Shown here piece after piece: positions 43,818 to 53,191 of a stretch of 64,000 nucleotides of DNA; within the stretch, counting starts at the first letter, position 1; every line of letters begins with the position of its first letter. Under the pieces are notes generated by a model that had not been told where the DNA came from, made no database searches, and saw only the letters and a list, made by a program, of their open reading frames with translations. The stretch spans positions 992,001-1,056,000 of the forward strand of contig NZ_CP109031.1 in the NCBI RefSeq assembly GCF_036226925.1, given 5' to 3'. Source of the stretch: Streptomyces sp. NBC_00659 (GTDB lineage Bacteria > Actinomycetota > Actinomycetes > Streptomycetales > Streptomycetaceae). Position numbers and translations under genes: made by a program.

Positions 43818-43940
43818 TTCGGCGGCGACGGGGTCCGGGACGGTCAAGGCGTGGATGGCGCGCGGCACGGCACGCGGAACCGGCAGTCTCCTTCCGCGGA
43901 AGCCTCCGGCCCGGGCCGGTGCCATGCGGCCCGTGAAGGG

Positions 43941-43954
43941 GGGCCGGACGGCCC
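43941..43954. promoter_or_regulatory. DosR/OsdR-like box upstream of the cNMP-binding gene
   Basis: GGGCCGGACGGCCC is an exact match to GGGNC-N4-GNCCC and a near-perfect palindrome. It ends 68 bases before the ATG at 44023. The rest of the spacer (43818-44022) shows no other element. Confidence 0.55.
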
Positions 43955-44022
43955 ATGGCGGCGGGCGGACCGCGGGTGGAGATTGGAGGCGGAAGGGTCG
44001 GGCGCCAGGAAGAGGCAGGATC

Positions 44023-44487
44023 ATGAACACTTCCACCACATCCACCATGCTGCGGGCGCTGCCCGCCCACCAGCAGGAACGGCTGCTGCGCATGGCCCGC
44101 GAGGTGTCGTTCCCCGAGGGCACCCGGCTGTTCGAGGAAGGCCGTCACGCGGACAGGTTCTGGATCATCCGGACCGGGACGGTGTCGCTCGACATGCGGG
44201 TCCCGGGTCGCCGTGCGGCCGTCATCGAGATCCTCGGTCACAACGAACTCGTCGGTTGGTCCTGGCTGTTCGCCCCGCACACCTGGCATCTGGGCGCCGA
44301 GGCGACGAGCCCGGTGCGCGCCTACGAGTTCGACGCCGAGGACGTCCGGGCACTGTGCCGCGAAGACCCCGAGCTGGGAATGGCCGTGGCCCAGTGGGCG
44401 GGCGAGATCGTCGGCCACCGGCTCCAGTCGGCCCGGACCCGGCTGCTCGACCTGTACGCCCCTTACGGCAGCGGCAGCGCGCGCTGA
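44023..44487 (+). CDS. Cyclic nucleotide-binding domain protein without HTH
   Basis: The 154-residue protein is a Crp-type beta-roll (about 8-120: VSFPEGTRLFEEGRHADRFW, GTVSLDM, ILGHNELVGWSW) followed by a helix. It stops before any DNA-binding helix-turn-helix; Crp proteins run to about 220 residues. It is probably a sensor or allosteric subunit. Similar short proteins sit in dormancy-type gene clusters. ATG at 44023 has AGGCAGGA upstream and a DosR-like box 69 bases away. Confidence 0.83.
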   Translation: MNTSTTSTMLRALPAHQQERLLRMAREVSFPEGTRLFEEGRHADRFWIIRTGTVSLDMRVPGRRAAVIEILGHNELVGWSWLFAPHTWHLGAEATSPVRAYEFDAEDVRALCREDPELGMAVAQWAGEIVGHRLQSARTRLLDLYAPYGSGSAR

Positions 44488-44556
44488 CCACCGGCGTCGC
44501 GCGGACCGGTGAGCCTGCCGTCGACCTCGGCGGGGAATCCCGTGCAGACTCGAATG

Positions 44557-44570
44557 GGGCCGGTCGGCCC
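44557..44570. promoter_or_regulatory. DosR/OsdR-like box upstream of the response regulator gene
   Basis: GGGCCGGTCGGCCC matches GGGNC-N4-GNCCC exactly and is nearly palindromic. It lies 81-95 bases before the response regulator ATG, which suggests autoregulation as for DosR/DevR. Confidence 0.6.
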
Positions 44571-44651
44571 TAGTGCATCGGGGCCGGAAGCGCAAGGATC
44601 GACCCTGAGCGGGCTCACGGTCTGCTGTCCATTACTGAATAAGGGGTCGTC

Positions 44652-45356
44652 ATGGCCGAGGCGCGTACGTTCTCCGAGCGGAACCCGATCAGGGTCTTCC
44701 TGCTGGACGACCACGAGGTGGTGCGCCGCGGTCTCACGGACCTGCTGGACGCCGAGCCCGACATCTCGGTGGTCGGCGACGCGGGCAACGTGGAGCACGC
44801 CCTGCTGCGCGGCCCCGCACTGCGCCCCGACGTGGCCGTTCTCGACGTACGCCTGCCGGACGGCGACGGCATCACCGTCTGCCGGGAACTGCGCAGCCAG
44901 ATGCCCGAGCTGTCCTGCCTGATGCTGACGTCCTTCGACGACGAGGAAGCGCTGCTCGACGCGATCATGGCCGGGGCGGCGGGCTACGTACTGAAGCAGA
45001 TCAAGGGTTCCGACCTGGTCTCCGCGGTCCGCACCGTCGCGTCCGGCCAGTCGATGCTGGACCCCACGACGACCGCCCGGCTGATGCGCAAGCTGCGCAC
45101 GGACCCGGCCGAGGAACCGCCCCTCTCGCCCGAGCTCGCCGGCCTCTCGCCGCGTGAGCGGGACATCCTCGCGCTGATCGGGGGCGGGCTCACGAACCGC
45201 GAGATCGGCAAGGAGCTCTATCTCTCCGAGAAGACGGTGAAGAACCACATCTCCCGGCTGCTGGCCAAGCTCGGCGTCCAGCGCCGCGTCCAGGCCGCGG
45301 TCCTGGCCAACCAGCTCGAACACCCGGAAGCGGCCGGCCACCACTCCACGCGCTGA
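44652..45356 (+). CDS. osdR: NarL/DevR-type response regulator, OsdR/DosR-like
   Basis: The 234-residue protein has a receiver domain (about 13-130; LLDDHE and phospho-acceptor Asp65 in VAVLDVRLPDGDG) and a LuxR helix-turn-helix (about 162-215: LSPRERDILALIGGGLTNRE, SEKTVKNHISRLLAKLGVQR). These segments follow DevR/DosR of Mycobacterium and OsdR of Streptomyces closely. DosR activates dormancy genes under hypoxia or NO after phosphorylation by haem kinases. No sensor kinase lies in the window. The surrounding USP, ADH and Rv1733c-like genes are typical targets. Confidence 0.85.
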   Translation: MAEARTFSERNPIRVFLLDDHEVVRRGLTDLLDAEPDISVVGDAGNVEHALLRGPALRPDVAVLDVRLPDGDGITVCRELRSQMPELSCLMLTSFDDEEALLDAIMAGAAGYVLKQIKGSDLVSAVRTVASGQSMLDPTTTARLMRKLRTDPAEEPPLSPELAGLSPRERDILALIGGGLTNREIGKELYLSEKTVKNHISRLLAKLGVQRRVQAAVLANQLEHPEAAGHHSTR

Positions 45357-45412
45357 GCCCCGCTCCGGTCGGCCCCCGGTCACCGTCCCCGACCCCGGTC
45401 CCCGGTCCCCGG

Positions 45413-47797
45413 TCATCGTCGCCGTTCCGGCAGCGTGAGGGTGCAGGACTCACCCGGCGCCACCGTGACCGTGCGGTCCGCCAAGGTGATGTCGATCGGC
45501 GGCTCGTCCGACGCCGGCACGCTCACCATCAGCCTCCCCGCGCTCAGGTGCAGCTGCACACCACGATGCCCCCGGTAGCGGAGCGCGAGACCGTACTCGG
45601 ACAGCTCCGGCAGCGGGACCGGGTCGAACCGCAGGGCTCCGCCGCGGGTCTCGAGACCGGTCAGCCCGCGCTGGACGAGATCGAGGGTGCCCGCCATCGC
45701 GCCCAGGTGGATGCCCTCCCCCGTGGTGCCGCCCTGAAGGTCGGCGATGTCGCCCCGCAGAGCCTCGTGGATGTACGTCCAGGCCTCGGCGCGCCGGGCC
45801 CGGCCCAGCACCCAGCCGTGCACGAGACTGCTCAGCGTCGAACCGTGGCTCGTGCGGCTCAGGTAGTGGTCGACGGTGCGCCGCCAGAGGGTGTCGTCGA
45901 CCTCGTGTCCGAGCCTGCGGAACAGAGCGCCGAGTTCGGCCGGCGCGAAGAGATAGCCCAGCATCAGCACGTCCGCCTGCTTCGAGGCCTGGTAGCGGTT
46001 GACGCTGTCGCCCTCGGCCTCCAGGATCCGGTCGAGCCGCCGGATGTCGCCGTACCGGTCCCGGTAGCCCTCCCAGTCGAGCTCCGCGAGGTCGCCGTAC
46101 CCCTCGAACTGGCTGACGACACCGGAGTGGAAGGGCACGTGCAGTCCGCTCGACACGTCGTGCCAGAGGTCGAGTTCGGCGGGGTCGAGGCCGGTCCGCT
46201 CCACGAGGTCCCGGCGCAGCAGCTCGGGCAGCTCGCCCAGCACGTCGAGGGTCCGGGCGAGCACCCAGGCGGCCGTCACATTGGTGTACGCGTTGTCGTC
46301 GAGGCCGGGCCGGATGGAGTCCGGGTAGGCGTCGTGGTACTCGTCGGGGCCGACGACACCGCGGATCCGGTAGCGGCCGAGGGTGCCGTCGTACTCGGCG
46401 AAGCCGGCCCAGAAGCGGGCGATCTGCACGAGCATCTCGATGCCCTTGGTGTGCAGGAACTCGGTGTCGCCGCTCGCCTCGCAGTACTGCCACACGTTGT
46501 ACGCGATCGCCGACCCGACGTGGTGCTGGAGGTGCGAGTGGTCGGCCAGCCAGCGGCCGGAACGCGGGTTCAGGTGCAGTTGCTGGGTCTCCTCCCGCCC
46601 GTCGCTGCCGCTCTGCCACGGGTACATCGCGCCGGTGCGGCCGGCGTCCTGGGCCGCCCGGCGGGCCCGCTCCAGACGGCGGTGACGATAGGTGAGCAGG
46701 GCGCGGGAGACCTCGGGGAAATGGAGGTTCAGGTACGGCAGCACGAACAGTTCGTCCCAGAAGACGTGCCCCCGGTAGGCCTCGCCGTGCAGCCCGCGCG
46801 CCGGGACTCCGACGTCGAGCTCCGCGGTGTGCGGGGAGAGCGTCTGGAGCACGTGGAACTGGTGCAGACGCAGGATCGGTCCCACGCTGCCCGGCACGTC
46901 CAGTTCGGCCTTGCGCCACAGTGCCTGCCACGCGGTGCGATGGGTGTCCAGCAGCCCCTCGAAGTCCGCGGCCCGCCCGACCCGGTCGACGGCCGCGTCC
47001 AGCGGGTCCTTGATCGCCGTGTCGTGGGAGGTGTGCAGGGCCACGGTCTTGTCCACCGTCACCGTCCGGCCGTCGGCCAGCGCGATCCTGAGCGTCTGGG
47101 TGGCGCGTCCCGGGGTGTGCGCGTCCGTCGTCTCGGCGGGAGCGTCCGTGACGGTACGGGCGGCCAGTCCGATGCCGATCTCCGAGGCGGAGGTGCGGCA
47201 GCGGAGCCAGACCGTGTCCGGTTTCCCGGTGCCGGTCCTGACGTCCGTGAGGTGGCGGGAGGCGAGGGAGCGATAGCGCTCGACTCCGCTGTTGGTGACC
47301 GTCCCGTCGAGTGCCGACTCGATCTCGACAGGTCCGGACCAGCCCTCGGCCGTCACCTGCGTGCGCAGCAGGGCGAGGTGGGGATCGGCCATGTGGACCA
47401 GGCGCAGCTGCCGCACGGCCAGGCGCCGGCCCTCCTCGTCCTCGTAGCGCACGGTGCGTTCCAGGGTGCCCGCGACCAGGTCGAGGCGCAGCCGGTGGTC
47501 GAGCAGCCGGTGGGAGTCGGGGGTGAGCCAGGTCCCGGTGGCGGTCCGCACACGCAGGGGCAGCCAGTTGGGGAGGTTGACCATGTCCTCGTTCTCGACC
47601 TGGTGCCCGGCCACCTGTGAGGTCAGACGGTTGTAGCAGCCCGCCGCGTACGTGGCCGGGTAGTGGACGGAGTCGGCGGAGCACTCCGGGGCCGCGCCCC
47701 GGGTCGCGAAGTACCCGTTGCCGAGGGTGCACAGCGATTCGCGCAGACGTTCCTGCGCCGGGTGGTAGCCCTCGTAGTTCCAGGTGAGGTCGTCCAT
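45413..47797 (-). CDS. Glycoside hydrolase family 65 disaccharide phosphorylase
   Basis: The 794-residue protein has the GH65 layout: an N-terminal beta-sandwich (LTWNYEGYHPAQERLRESLC, TLGNGYFATRG), an alpha/alpha barrel with HVFWDELFVLPYL and the general-acid Glu in VVGPDEYHDAY, and a C-terminal beta domain. Members phosphorolyse trehalose, maltose or kojibiose to glucose 1-phosphate plus glucose; specificity cannot be read. ATG at 47797 has GGAGGATGAAGG upstream. It follows the phosphoketolase gene by 135 bases in the same direction, so carbohydrate stores may be tapped together. Confidence 0.9.
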   Translation of the reverse strand: MDDLTWNYEGYHPAQERLRESLCTLGNGYFATRGAAPECSADSVHYPATYAAGCYNRLTSQVAGHQVENEDMVNLPNWLPLRVRTATGTWLTPDSHRLLDHRLRLDLVAGTLERTVRYEDEEGRRLAVRQLRLVHMADPHLALLRTQVTAEGWSGPVEIESALDGTVTNSGVERYRSLASRHLTDVRTGTGKPDTVWLRCRTSASEIGIGLAARTVTDAPAETTDAHTPGRATQTLRIALADGRTVTVDKTVALHTSHDTAIKDPLDAAVDRVGRAADFEGLLDTHRTAWQALWRKAELDVPGSVGPILRLHQFHVLQTLSPHTAELDVGVPARGLHGEAYRGHVFWDELFVLPYLNLHFPEVSRALLTYRHRRLERARRAAQDAGRTGAMYPWQSGSDGREETQQLHLNPRSGRWLADHSHLQHHVGSAIAYNVWQYCEASGDTEFLHTKGIEMLVQIARFWAGFAEYDGTLGRYRIRGVVGPDEYHDAYPDSIRPGLDDNAYTNVTAAWVLARTLDVLGELPELLRRDLVERTGLDPAELDLWHDVSSGLHVPFHSGVVSQFEGYGDLAELDWEGYRDRYGDIRRLDRILEAEGDSVNRYQASKQADVLMLGYLFAPAELGALFRRLGHEVDDTLWRRTVDHYLSRTSHGSTLSSLVHGWVLGRARRAEAWTYIHEALRGDIADLQGGTTGEGIHLGAMAGTLDLVQRGLTGLETRGGALRFDPVPLPELSEYGLALRYRGHRGVQLHLSAGRLMVSVPASDEPPIDITLADRTVTVAPGESCTLTLPERRR

Positions 47798-47932
47798 GCC
47801 TTCATCCTCCGGTACGGGCGGCCCGCCGGCCTCGCGGCACACGCGGGGCGGCGGCGGGCCTGTCCCGTGAGCGTCGGCCGTGGACGCGTACGGTCCCGGG
47901 TGACGCCCTGCTCCGGCCGCGGGCTCGGCCCC

Positions 47933-50317
47933 TCAGCCGGTCCAGGTCCAGTCCGCGACCTCGGGAAGGTCGGTGCCGTGTTCGCGGATCCAGATGTCGT
48001 GGCGGGAGCGGGCGTCGGCCATCTTCTGGCGCAGGACGGCGGCGCGGACGCCGAGGCTGGGGACGCGGTCGACGACGTCCATGACCAGCCGGTAGCGGTC
48101 CATGTCGTTGCGGACGACCATGTCGAAGGGGGTCGTGGTGGTGCCCATCTCCTTGTAGCCGCGCACATGGAGGTTCCCGTGGCCGGTGCGGCGGTAGGCG
48201 AGGCGGTGGATGAGCCAGGGGTAGCCGTGGTAGGCGAAGATCACCGGTTTGTCGGTGGTGAACAGTCCGTCGTACTCGAAGTCGCTCATCCCGTGCGGGT
48301 GTTCCTCGCTCGGCAGCAGCCGGGTCATGTCGACGACGTTGACGACCCGGACGGCGAGCTCGGGCAGATGGCGGCGCAGCAGGTCGGAGGCGGCCAGGAT
48401 CTCCTGGGTGGGGACGTCGCCCGCGCAGGCGAGGACGACATCGGGGTCCCGGGCGCCGTCGGCGGTTCCCGCCCAGTCCCAGATGCCGGCGCCGCGGGCG
48501 CAGTGGGCGCGGGCCTCGTCCATGGAGAGCCAGTCGAAGCAGGGCTGCTTGCCGGCGACGACGACGTTCACGTAGTCGCGGCTGCGCAGTGCGTGATCCA
48601 CCACGGACAGCAGGGTGTTGGCGTCCGGCGGGAGGTAGACGCGCACGACCTCGGGACTCTTGTTGAGGACGTGGTCGACGAAGCCCGGGTCCTGGTGCGA
48701 GAAGCCGTTGTGGTCCTGGCGCCAGACATGTGAGGTGAGCAGGTAGTTGAGGGAGGCGATCGGGGCGCGCCAGGGCAGTTCGCGTGAGGTCCTCAGCCAT
48801 TTGATGTGCTGGTTGACCATGGAGTCGACGATGTGCACGAAGGCCTCGTAGCAGGAGAACAGTCCGTGCCGGCCGGTGAGGGTGTAGCCCTCCAGCCAGC
48901 CCTGGCAGAGGTGTTCGGAGAGGATCTCCATGACGCGGCCGTGCCGGTCCAGGTGTTCGTCCACGGGCAGGATCTGTGCCTGCCAGGCCTTGCCGCTGGC
49001 GCCGAAGACGGCGCCCAGGCGGTTGGAGGCCGTCTCGTCGGGGCCGACCAGCCGGAAGTCGCGGCGCTCCGAGGTCTTGCTCATGACGTGTTCGAGGAGG
49101 CCGCCGAGGACCCGGGTCGGCTCGTGCACGGTGGCTCCGGGCTTGTCCACGGGGACGGCGAAGCGGTCCAGGGGCGGGAGCGGGAGATCGCGCAGGAGGA
49201 GGCCGCCGTTGGCGTGCGGGGTGGCGCCCAGACGCCGGGAGCCCTCGGGCACGCAGGCCAGCACGTCGGCGACCGGCCGTCCCTGGGCGTCGAAGAGTTC
49301 CTCGGGGCGGTAGGAGCGCAGCCAGGTCTCCAGCTGCCGCAGGTGTTCGGGGTTCTCACGGACTCCGGCGAGGGGCACCTGATGGGCGCGCCAGGTTCCT
49401 TCGACGGGCTCGCCGTCGACCTCGGCGGGGCCGGTCCAGCCTTTGGGGGTGCGCAGGACGACCATGGGCCAGCGGGCCCGCTCGGTGACGCCTTCCTCGC
49501 GGGCCGTGCGCTGGAGGAGCGCGATCCGGTCCAGGGCCCGGTCGAAGGCGGCGGCCATGGCGCGGTGCACCTGGGCGGGGTCGTCGCCGGTGACATGGAT
49601 GGGTTCGTGGCCGTATCCGCGCAGCAGTTCGTCGAGTTCGGCCTCCGGGAGCCGGGAGAGCACGGTCGGATTGGCGATCTTGTAGCCGTTGAGGTGCAGA
49701 ATCGGCAGGACGGCGCCGTCGTGGACCGGGTCGAGGAACTTGTTGGAGTGCCAGGACGCGGCGAGCGGTCCCGTCTCCGCCTCGCCGTCACCGATCACGC
49801 AGGCGACGAGCAGTCCGGGGTTGTCGAAGGCGGCTCCGTAGGCGTGGGCGAGGGAGTAGCCGAGTTCGCCTCCCTCGTGGATGGAGCCGGGCGTCTCGGG
49901 GGCGACGTGGCTGGGCACTCCGCCGGGGAAGGAGAACTGCCGGAACAGCCTCTCCATGCCCTCGCGGTCCCGTGGCACGGAGGGGTACGTCTGGCTGTAC
50001 GTGCCCTCCAGCCAGGAGTTCGCCAGCACGGCCGGGCCGCCGTGCCCGGGACCCCATACGCACAGCGCGTCCAGGCCGCGTGCCTTCACGACGCGGTTGA
50101 GGTGGGTGTGGACCAGGTTGAGGCCGGGCGAGGTGCCCCAGTGGCCGAGCAGGCGGGGCTTGATGTGCGCGGGAGTCAGGCGCTGGGTGAGCAGCGGGTT
50201 GGACATCAGATAGATCTGGCCCACGGCAAGGTAGTTGGCGGCCCGCCAGTGGGCGTCCAGAGTGCGCAGTTCGTCGTCGGTCAGTACGGTGCTGTCCTGG
50301 TGTTCGGCCTTGGGCAT
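47933..50317 (-). CDS. xfp: Xylulose 5-phosphate / fructose 6-phosphate phosphoketolase
   Basis: The 794-residue thiamine-diphosphate enzyme splits xylulose 5-P or fructose 6-P with phosphate into acetyl phosphate and an aldose phosphate. Family features are [32 protein letters not shown], the cofactor motif [11 protein letters not shown] and [11 protein letters not shown]. The N-terminus fits the ATG at 50317, which has GGAG 5 bases upstream; ATG at 50335 lacks one. It is divergent from PPK2. Acetyl phosphate gives ATP without respiration, consistent with a low-oxygen cluster. Confidence 0.94.
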   Translation of the reverse strand: MPKAEHQDSTVLTDDELRTLDAHWRAANYLAVGQIYLMSNPLLTQRLTPAHIKPRLLGHWGTSPGLNLVHTHLNRVVKARGLDALCVWGPGHGGPAVLANSWLEGTYSQTYPSVPRDREGMERLFRQFSFPGGVPSHVAPETPGSIHEGGELGYSLAHAYGAAFDNPGLLVACVIGDGEAETGPLAASWHSNKFLDPVHDGAVLPILHLNGYKIANPTVLSRLPEAELDELLRGYGHEPIHVTGDDPAQVHRAMAAAFDRALDRIALLQRTAREEGVTERARWPMVVLRTPKGWTGPAEVDGEPVEGTWRAHQVPLAGVRENPEHLRQLETWLRSYRPEELFDAQGRPVADVLACVPEGSRRLGATPHANGGLLLRDLPLPPLDRFAVPVDKPGATVHEPTRVLGGLLEHVMSKTSERRDFRLVGPDETASNRLGAVFGASGKAWQAQILPVDEHLDRHGRVMEILSEHLCQGWLEGYTLTGRHGLFSCYEAFVHIVDSMVNQHIKWLRTSRELPWRAPIASLNYLLTSHVWRQDHNGFSHQDPGFVDHVLNKSPEVVRVYLPPDANTLLSVVDHALRSRDYVNVVVAGKQPCFDWLSMDEARAHCARGAGIWDWAGTADGARDPDVVLACAGDVPTQEILAASDLLRRHLPELAVRVVNVVDMTRLLPSEEHPHGMSDFEYDGLFTTDKPVIFAYHGYPWLIHRLAYRRTGHGNLHVRGYKEMGTTTTPFDMVVRNDMDRYRLVMDVVDRVPSLGVRAAVLRQKMADARSRHDIWIREHGTDLPEVADWTWTG

Positions 50318-50403
50318 GGAGACTCCGTCGGTCATCGGGGTACGTCGGCAAGGCGGGGCGTCGCAGCGCTTCACAGGAGGCGTCATCGGGCGGAGGAGGC
50401 GGC

Positions 50404-51207
50404 ATGGCCGAGGAGAAGACGGCGAAGGTGCCGCGTGAGACGTACGAGCGGGAGCTGCTGCGTCTGCAGACGGAGCTGGTGAAGCTCCAGGAGTGGGTGC
50501 GGACCGAGGGCGCCCGTGTGGTGGTGGTCTTCGAGGGCCGGGACGCGGCGGGCAAGGGCGGCACGATCAAGCGGGTGGCGGAGCATCTGAACCCGCGTCT
50601 CGCACGGATCGCTGCGCTGCCGACGCCCACCGAGCGCGAGCGCACCCAGTGGTACTTCCAGCGGTATGTGGAGCATCTGCCGGCCGCCGGGGAGATCGTG
50701 CTGTTCGACCGGAGCTGGTACAACCGCGCCGGGGTCGAGCACGTCATGGGCTTCTGCACGAAGGAGGAGCATCAGCTCTTCCTCCGCCAGTGTCCGATCT
50801 TCGAGCGGATGCTGGTGGAAGCGGGGGTGCTGCTGCGCAAGTACTGGTTCTCGGTGAGCGACGCGGAGCAGCAGAAGCGGTTCCGGCGCCGGCTGCATGA
50901 CCCCACGCGGCGCTGGAAGCTGTCGCCCATGGACCTGGAGTCGATCACCCGCTGGGAGGCCTACTCCCGGGCGAAGGACGAGATGCTGGTGCACACGGAC
51001 ATCGTCGAGGCGCCGTGGTTCGTGGTCGAGAGCGACGACAAGCGCCGCGCCAGGCTGAACATGATCGCCCATCTGCTGTCCACCGTCCCGTATCGCGAGG
51101 TGCCGCCGCCGGTTCTGGAGCTGCCCGACCGGCCGCCGTCGACGGGTTACGTCCGCCCGCCGCGCGATCTGCAGACGTTCGTCCCCGACCACGCGGCGAG
51201 CCTGTAG
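50404..51207 (+). CDS. ppk2: Polyphosphate kinase 2 (PPK2)
   Basis: The 267-residue protein has Walker [15 protein letters not shown] and the Walker B/lid [12 protein letters not shown], followed by [14 protein letters not shown] and [12 protein letters not shown], all standard for one-domain PPK2. It transfers phosphate between polyphosphate and nucleoside diphosphates, restoring GTP or ATP. ATG at 50404 has GGAGGAGG upstream. It is divergent from phosphoketolase across 86 bases and converges on the USP gene. I could not find a DosR-like box between the two starts. Confidence 0.94.
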   Translation: MAEEKTAKVPRETYERELLRLQTELVKLQEWVRTEGARVVVVFEGRDAAGKGGTIKRVAEHLNPRLARIAALPTPTERERTQWYFQRYVEHLPAAGEIVLFDRSWYNRAGVEHVMGFCTKEEHQLFLRQCPIFERMLVEAGVLLRKYWFSVSDAEQQKRFRRRLHDPTRRWKLSPMDLESITRWEAYSRAKDEMLVHTDIVEAPWFVVESDDKRRARLNMIAHLLSTVPYREVPPPVLELPDRPPSTGYVRPPRDLQTFVPDHAASL

Positions 51208-51212
51208 GGCGC

Positions 51213-52100
51213 TCATACCCGCTGGGGTACGACGGCCACGGGGCAGGCCGCGTGGTGCAGGGCGGTGTGGGCGACCCTGCCGAGCTGCATCCCGATGTGC
51301 CCGTGGCTGTCCTGCCGCCGGACCCCGACGACGAGCAGATCGGCCTCTGTGGAGGCGTCCAGCAGCACGTTGCGGGCGGTCCCCTCGACGGTGCGCCGGT
51401 GCACGTCCACGGCCGGATGATCGGCCGCGGCGCCGCTCAGCGCCTTGTCCAGGATCTCCACCGCCTGCTGTTCGTACACGCGGGCGGGATCGCCTGTCAT
51501 CAGCGGGTGACCGGTGCTCTCGTGGGCGGGGCGCCGCCAGGCCCGTACGGCCTCCAGGGGAACCCCGCGTTCCGACGCCTCCCGGAAGGCGAAGCGGGTG
51601 GCGGCCAAGCCGAGCGCGGGATCCCCGACCTCGAGGACGACCCGCCGGTACCGGCCGGCTCCGCCCCGGTTGTCGTGGCTGCCGCGCAGCACGATCACCG
51701 GGCAGTGGGCGCGAGCGGCGACCGTGAGGCTCACCGACCCGAGGAGCTTCTCGGCGACACCGCTGCGGCCCCGCGACCCGAGCACCAGCGCGGTGGCGTT
51801 CAAGCCTTCCCCGAGCAGCGCGCTCACCGCGTCGTCGGGCACCACCTCGGTGGTGACCCGCACGGCGGCGTCGCGACGCCGGGCGCGCCGGGCGGCGGCC
51901 TCCACGACCCTGTCGGCCATGATCTGCTCGGAGTACCTGCCCAGCCCCTCGGCGAGGGCGGCGCCTTCGTAGCGTTCCCAGAGCGAGGCGTACACCAGGC
52001 GCAGCGGCAGACCGCGCAGGGCGGCCTCGTCCGTGGCCCAGTCCACGGCGCGCATTCCGGGCTCGGACCCGTCGACACCGACGACGAGGGGCAGGTCCAC
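51213..52100 (-). CDS. Tandem universal stress protein (USP)
   Basis: The 295-residue protein contains two UspA domains (about 1-140 and 150-295). Each ends in an ATP-binding motif: VLGSRGRSGVAEKLLGSVS and VVGVRRQDSHGHIGMQLGR. Mycobacterial DosR-regulated tandem USPs such as Rv2623 bind ATP and slow growth in hypoxia. GTG at 52100 starts 5 bases after the ADH stop, so it is the third gene of the operon USP-ADH-USP. Confidence 0.92.
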   Translation of the reverse strand: MDLPLVVGVDGSEPGMRAVDWATDEAALRGLPLRLVYASLWERYEGAALAEGLGRYSEQIMADRVVEAAARRARRRDAAVRVTTEVVPDDAVSALLGEGLNATALVLGSRGRSGVAEKLLGSVSLTVAARAHCPVIVLRGSHDNRGGAGRYRRVVLEVGDPALGLAATRFAFREASERGVPLEAVRAWRRPAHESTGHPLMTGDPARVYEQQAVEILDKALSGAAADHPAVDVHRRTVEGTARNVLLDASTEADLLVVGVRRQDSHGHIGMQLGRVAHTALHHAACPVAVVPQRV

Positions 52101-52105
52101 GACGC

Positions 52106-53128
52106 TCAGTTCCCTTCGCCGAAGTCGAAGACGATCCGGGCCTGGATCCGGCCGTGCAGCACCTCGTCGATGGACTCGTTGACGGACGCGAGGGGCCGGG
52201 ACTCGCGGATGACCCTGGTCCGGCCCGCGGCGTGCAGTTCGAAGACCTCGGCCAGGTCCTGCCGGGTGCCGACGATGGAGCCGATCACGGAGGTGCCGTT
52301 GAGCACGGTCTCGAAGATCGGGACCGGGATCGTGCCGTGCGCCGGCATCGCGACCATGACGAGTTTTCCGCCGCGCCGCAGTCCCTTGTACACCGCGGAG
52401 AAGGCGTCCTCGTTCACCGCGAGCGCCAGCGCGGCGTGCGCGCCGCCGTGGCGCCTGAGGACCTCGCCGGGGTCCTCCTTACGGGCGTCGATCACGATGT
52501 CGGCGCCGAGTTCCGAGGCCAGTTCGAGTTTCTCGTCGGTGACGTCGATCGCCGCCACGGTGGCACCGGCGATCTTCGCGTACTGCAGGGCCAGGTGGCC
52601 GAGTCCGCCCACGCCGGAGATGGCGACGAGCTGGCTGGGCCTGACGTCGGCGACTTTCAGGGCCTTGTACGTGGTCACACCGGCGCAGGTGAGCGGGGCC
52701 GCGTCGAGCGGGGAGATCCCCTCGGGCACCGGCTGGGCGAAGTCGGCCCAGGCGAGCATCTTCTCGGCGTAGCCGCCGTCGCACCCGTAACCGGTGTTGA
52801 TCTGCTGCTCGCACAGCGTCTCCCAGCCGGAGAGACAGTGTTCGCAGCGTCCGCAGGCCTTGCCGAGCCAGGGCACGGCGACCCGCTGTCCCACGGTGAG
52901 ATGGGTGACTCCGTCGCCCAGCGCCTCGACGAGGCCGACGCCCTCGTGTCCGGGGACGAACGGCGGGCTGGGCTTGACCGGCCAGTCGCCGTTGGCGGCG
53001 TGGATGTCGGTGTGGCAGAGCCCGGAGGCCTCCACCCGGACGCGGACCTGGCCGGGGCCGGGCTCGGGGTCCGGCCGGTCCTCGATGACCAGCGGCTCAC
53101 CGAACGCTCGTACGACTGCTGCCTTCAT
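52106..53128 (-). CDS. adhP: AdhP-type zinc alcohol dehydrogenase
   Basis: The 340-residue enzyme has the catalytic zinc ligands in ASGLCHTDIHAANGDWP and GHEGVG, a full four-Cys structural-zinc lobe (CGRCEHC, then LSGWETLC) and the cofactor motif GVGGLGHLA. It interconverts ethanol or other alcohols and aldehydes with NAD(H), which re-oxidises NADH when oxygen is short. ATG at 53128 has AAGGAGAG upstream. It lies 63 bases after the first USP and 5 before the second. Confidence 0.94.
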   Translation of the reverse strand: MKAAVVRAFGEPLVIEDRPDPEPGPGQVRVRVEASGLCHTDIHAANGDWPVKPSPPFVPGHEGVGLVEALGDGVTHLTVGQRVAVPWLGKACGRCEHCLSGWETLCEQQINTGYGCDGGYAEKMLAWADFAQPVPEGISPLDAAPLTCAGVTTYKALKVADVRPSQLVAISGVGGLGHLALQYAKIAGATVAAIDVTDEKLELASELGADIVIDARKEDPGEVLRRHGGAHAALALAVNEDAFSAVYKGLRRGGKLVMVAMPAHGTIPVPIFETVLNGTSVIGSIVGTRQDLAEVFELHAAGRTRVIRESRPLASVNESIDEVLHGRIQARIVFDFGEGN

Positions 53129-53191
53129 GGGATGTCTCTCCTTGCACGATCGGGCCGCGACCGGTACTCGGCCGGGAGCGGCCCGTGGTGA

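Noticed and set aside
48806..50482. 558-codon plus-strand frame antisense to phosphoketolase
   Set aside because: No recognisable domain or ribosome binding site; a shadow of a strongly conserved enzyme gene.
53129..53191. DosR-like box directly upstream of the ADH gene (GGGCC-rich dyad)
   Set aside because: The arms fail the GNCCC side of the pattern. The gene is better explained as part of the USP-ADH-USP operon.
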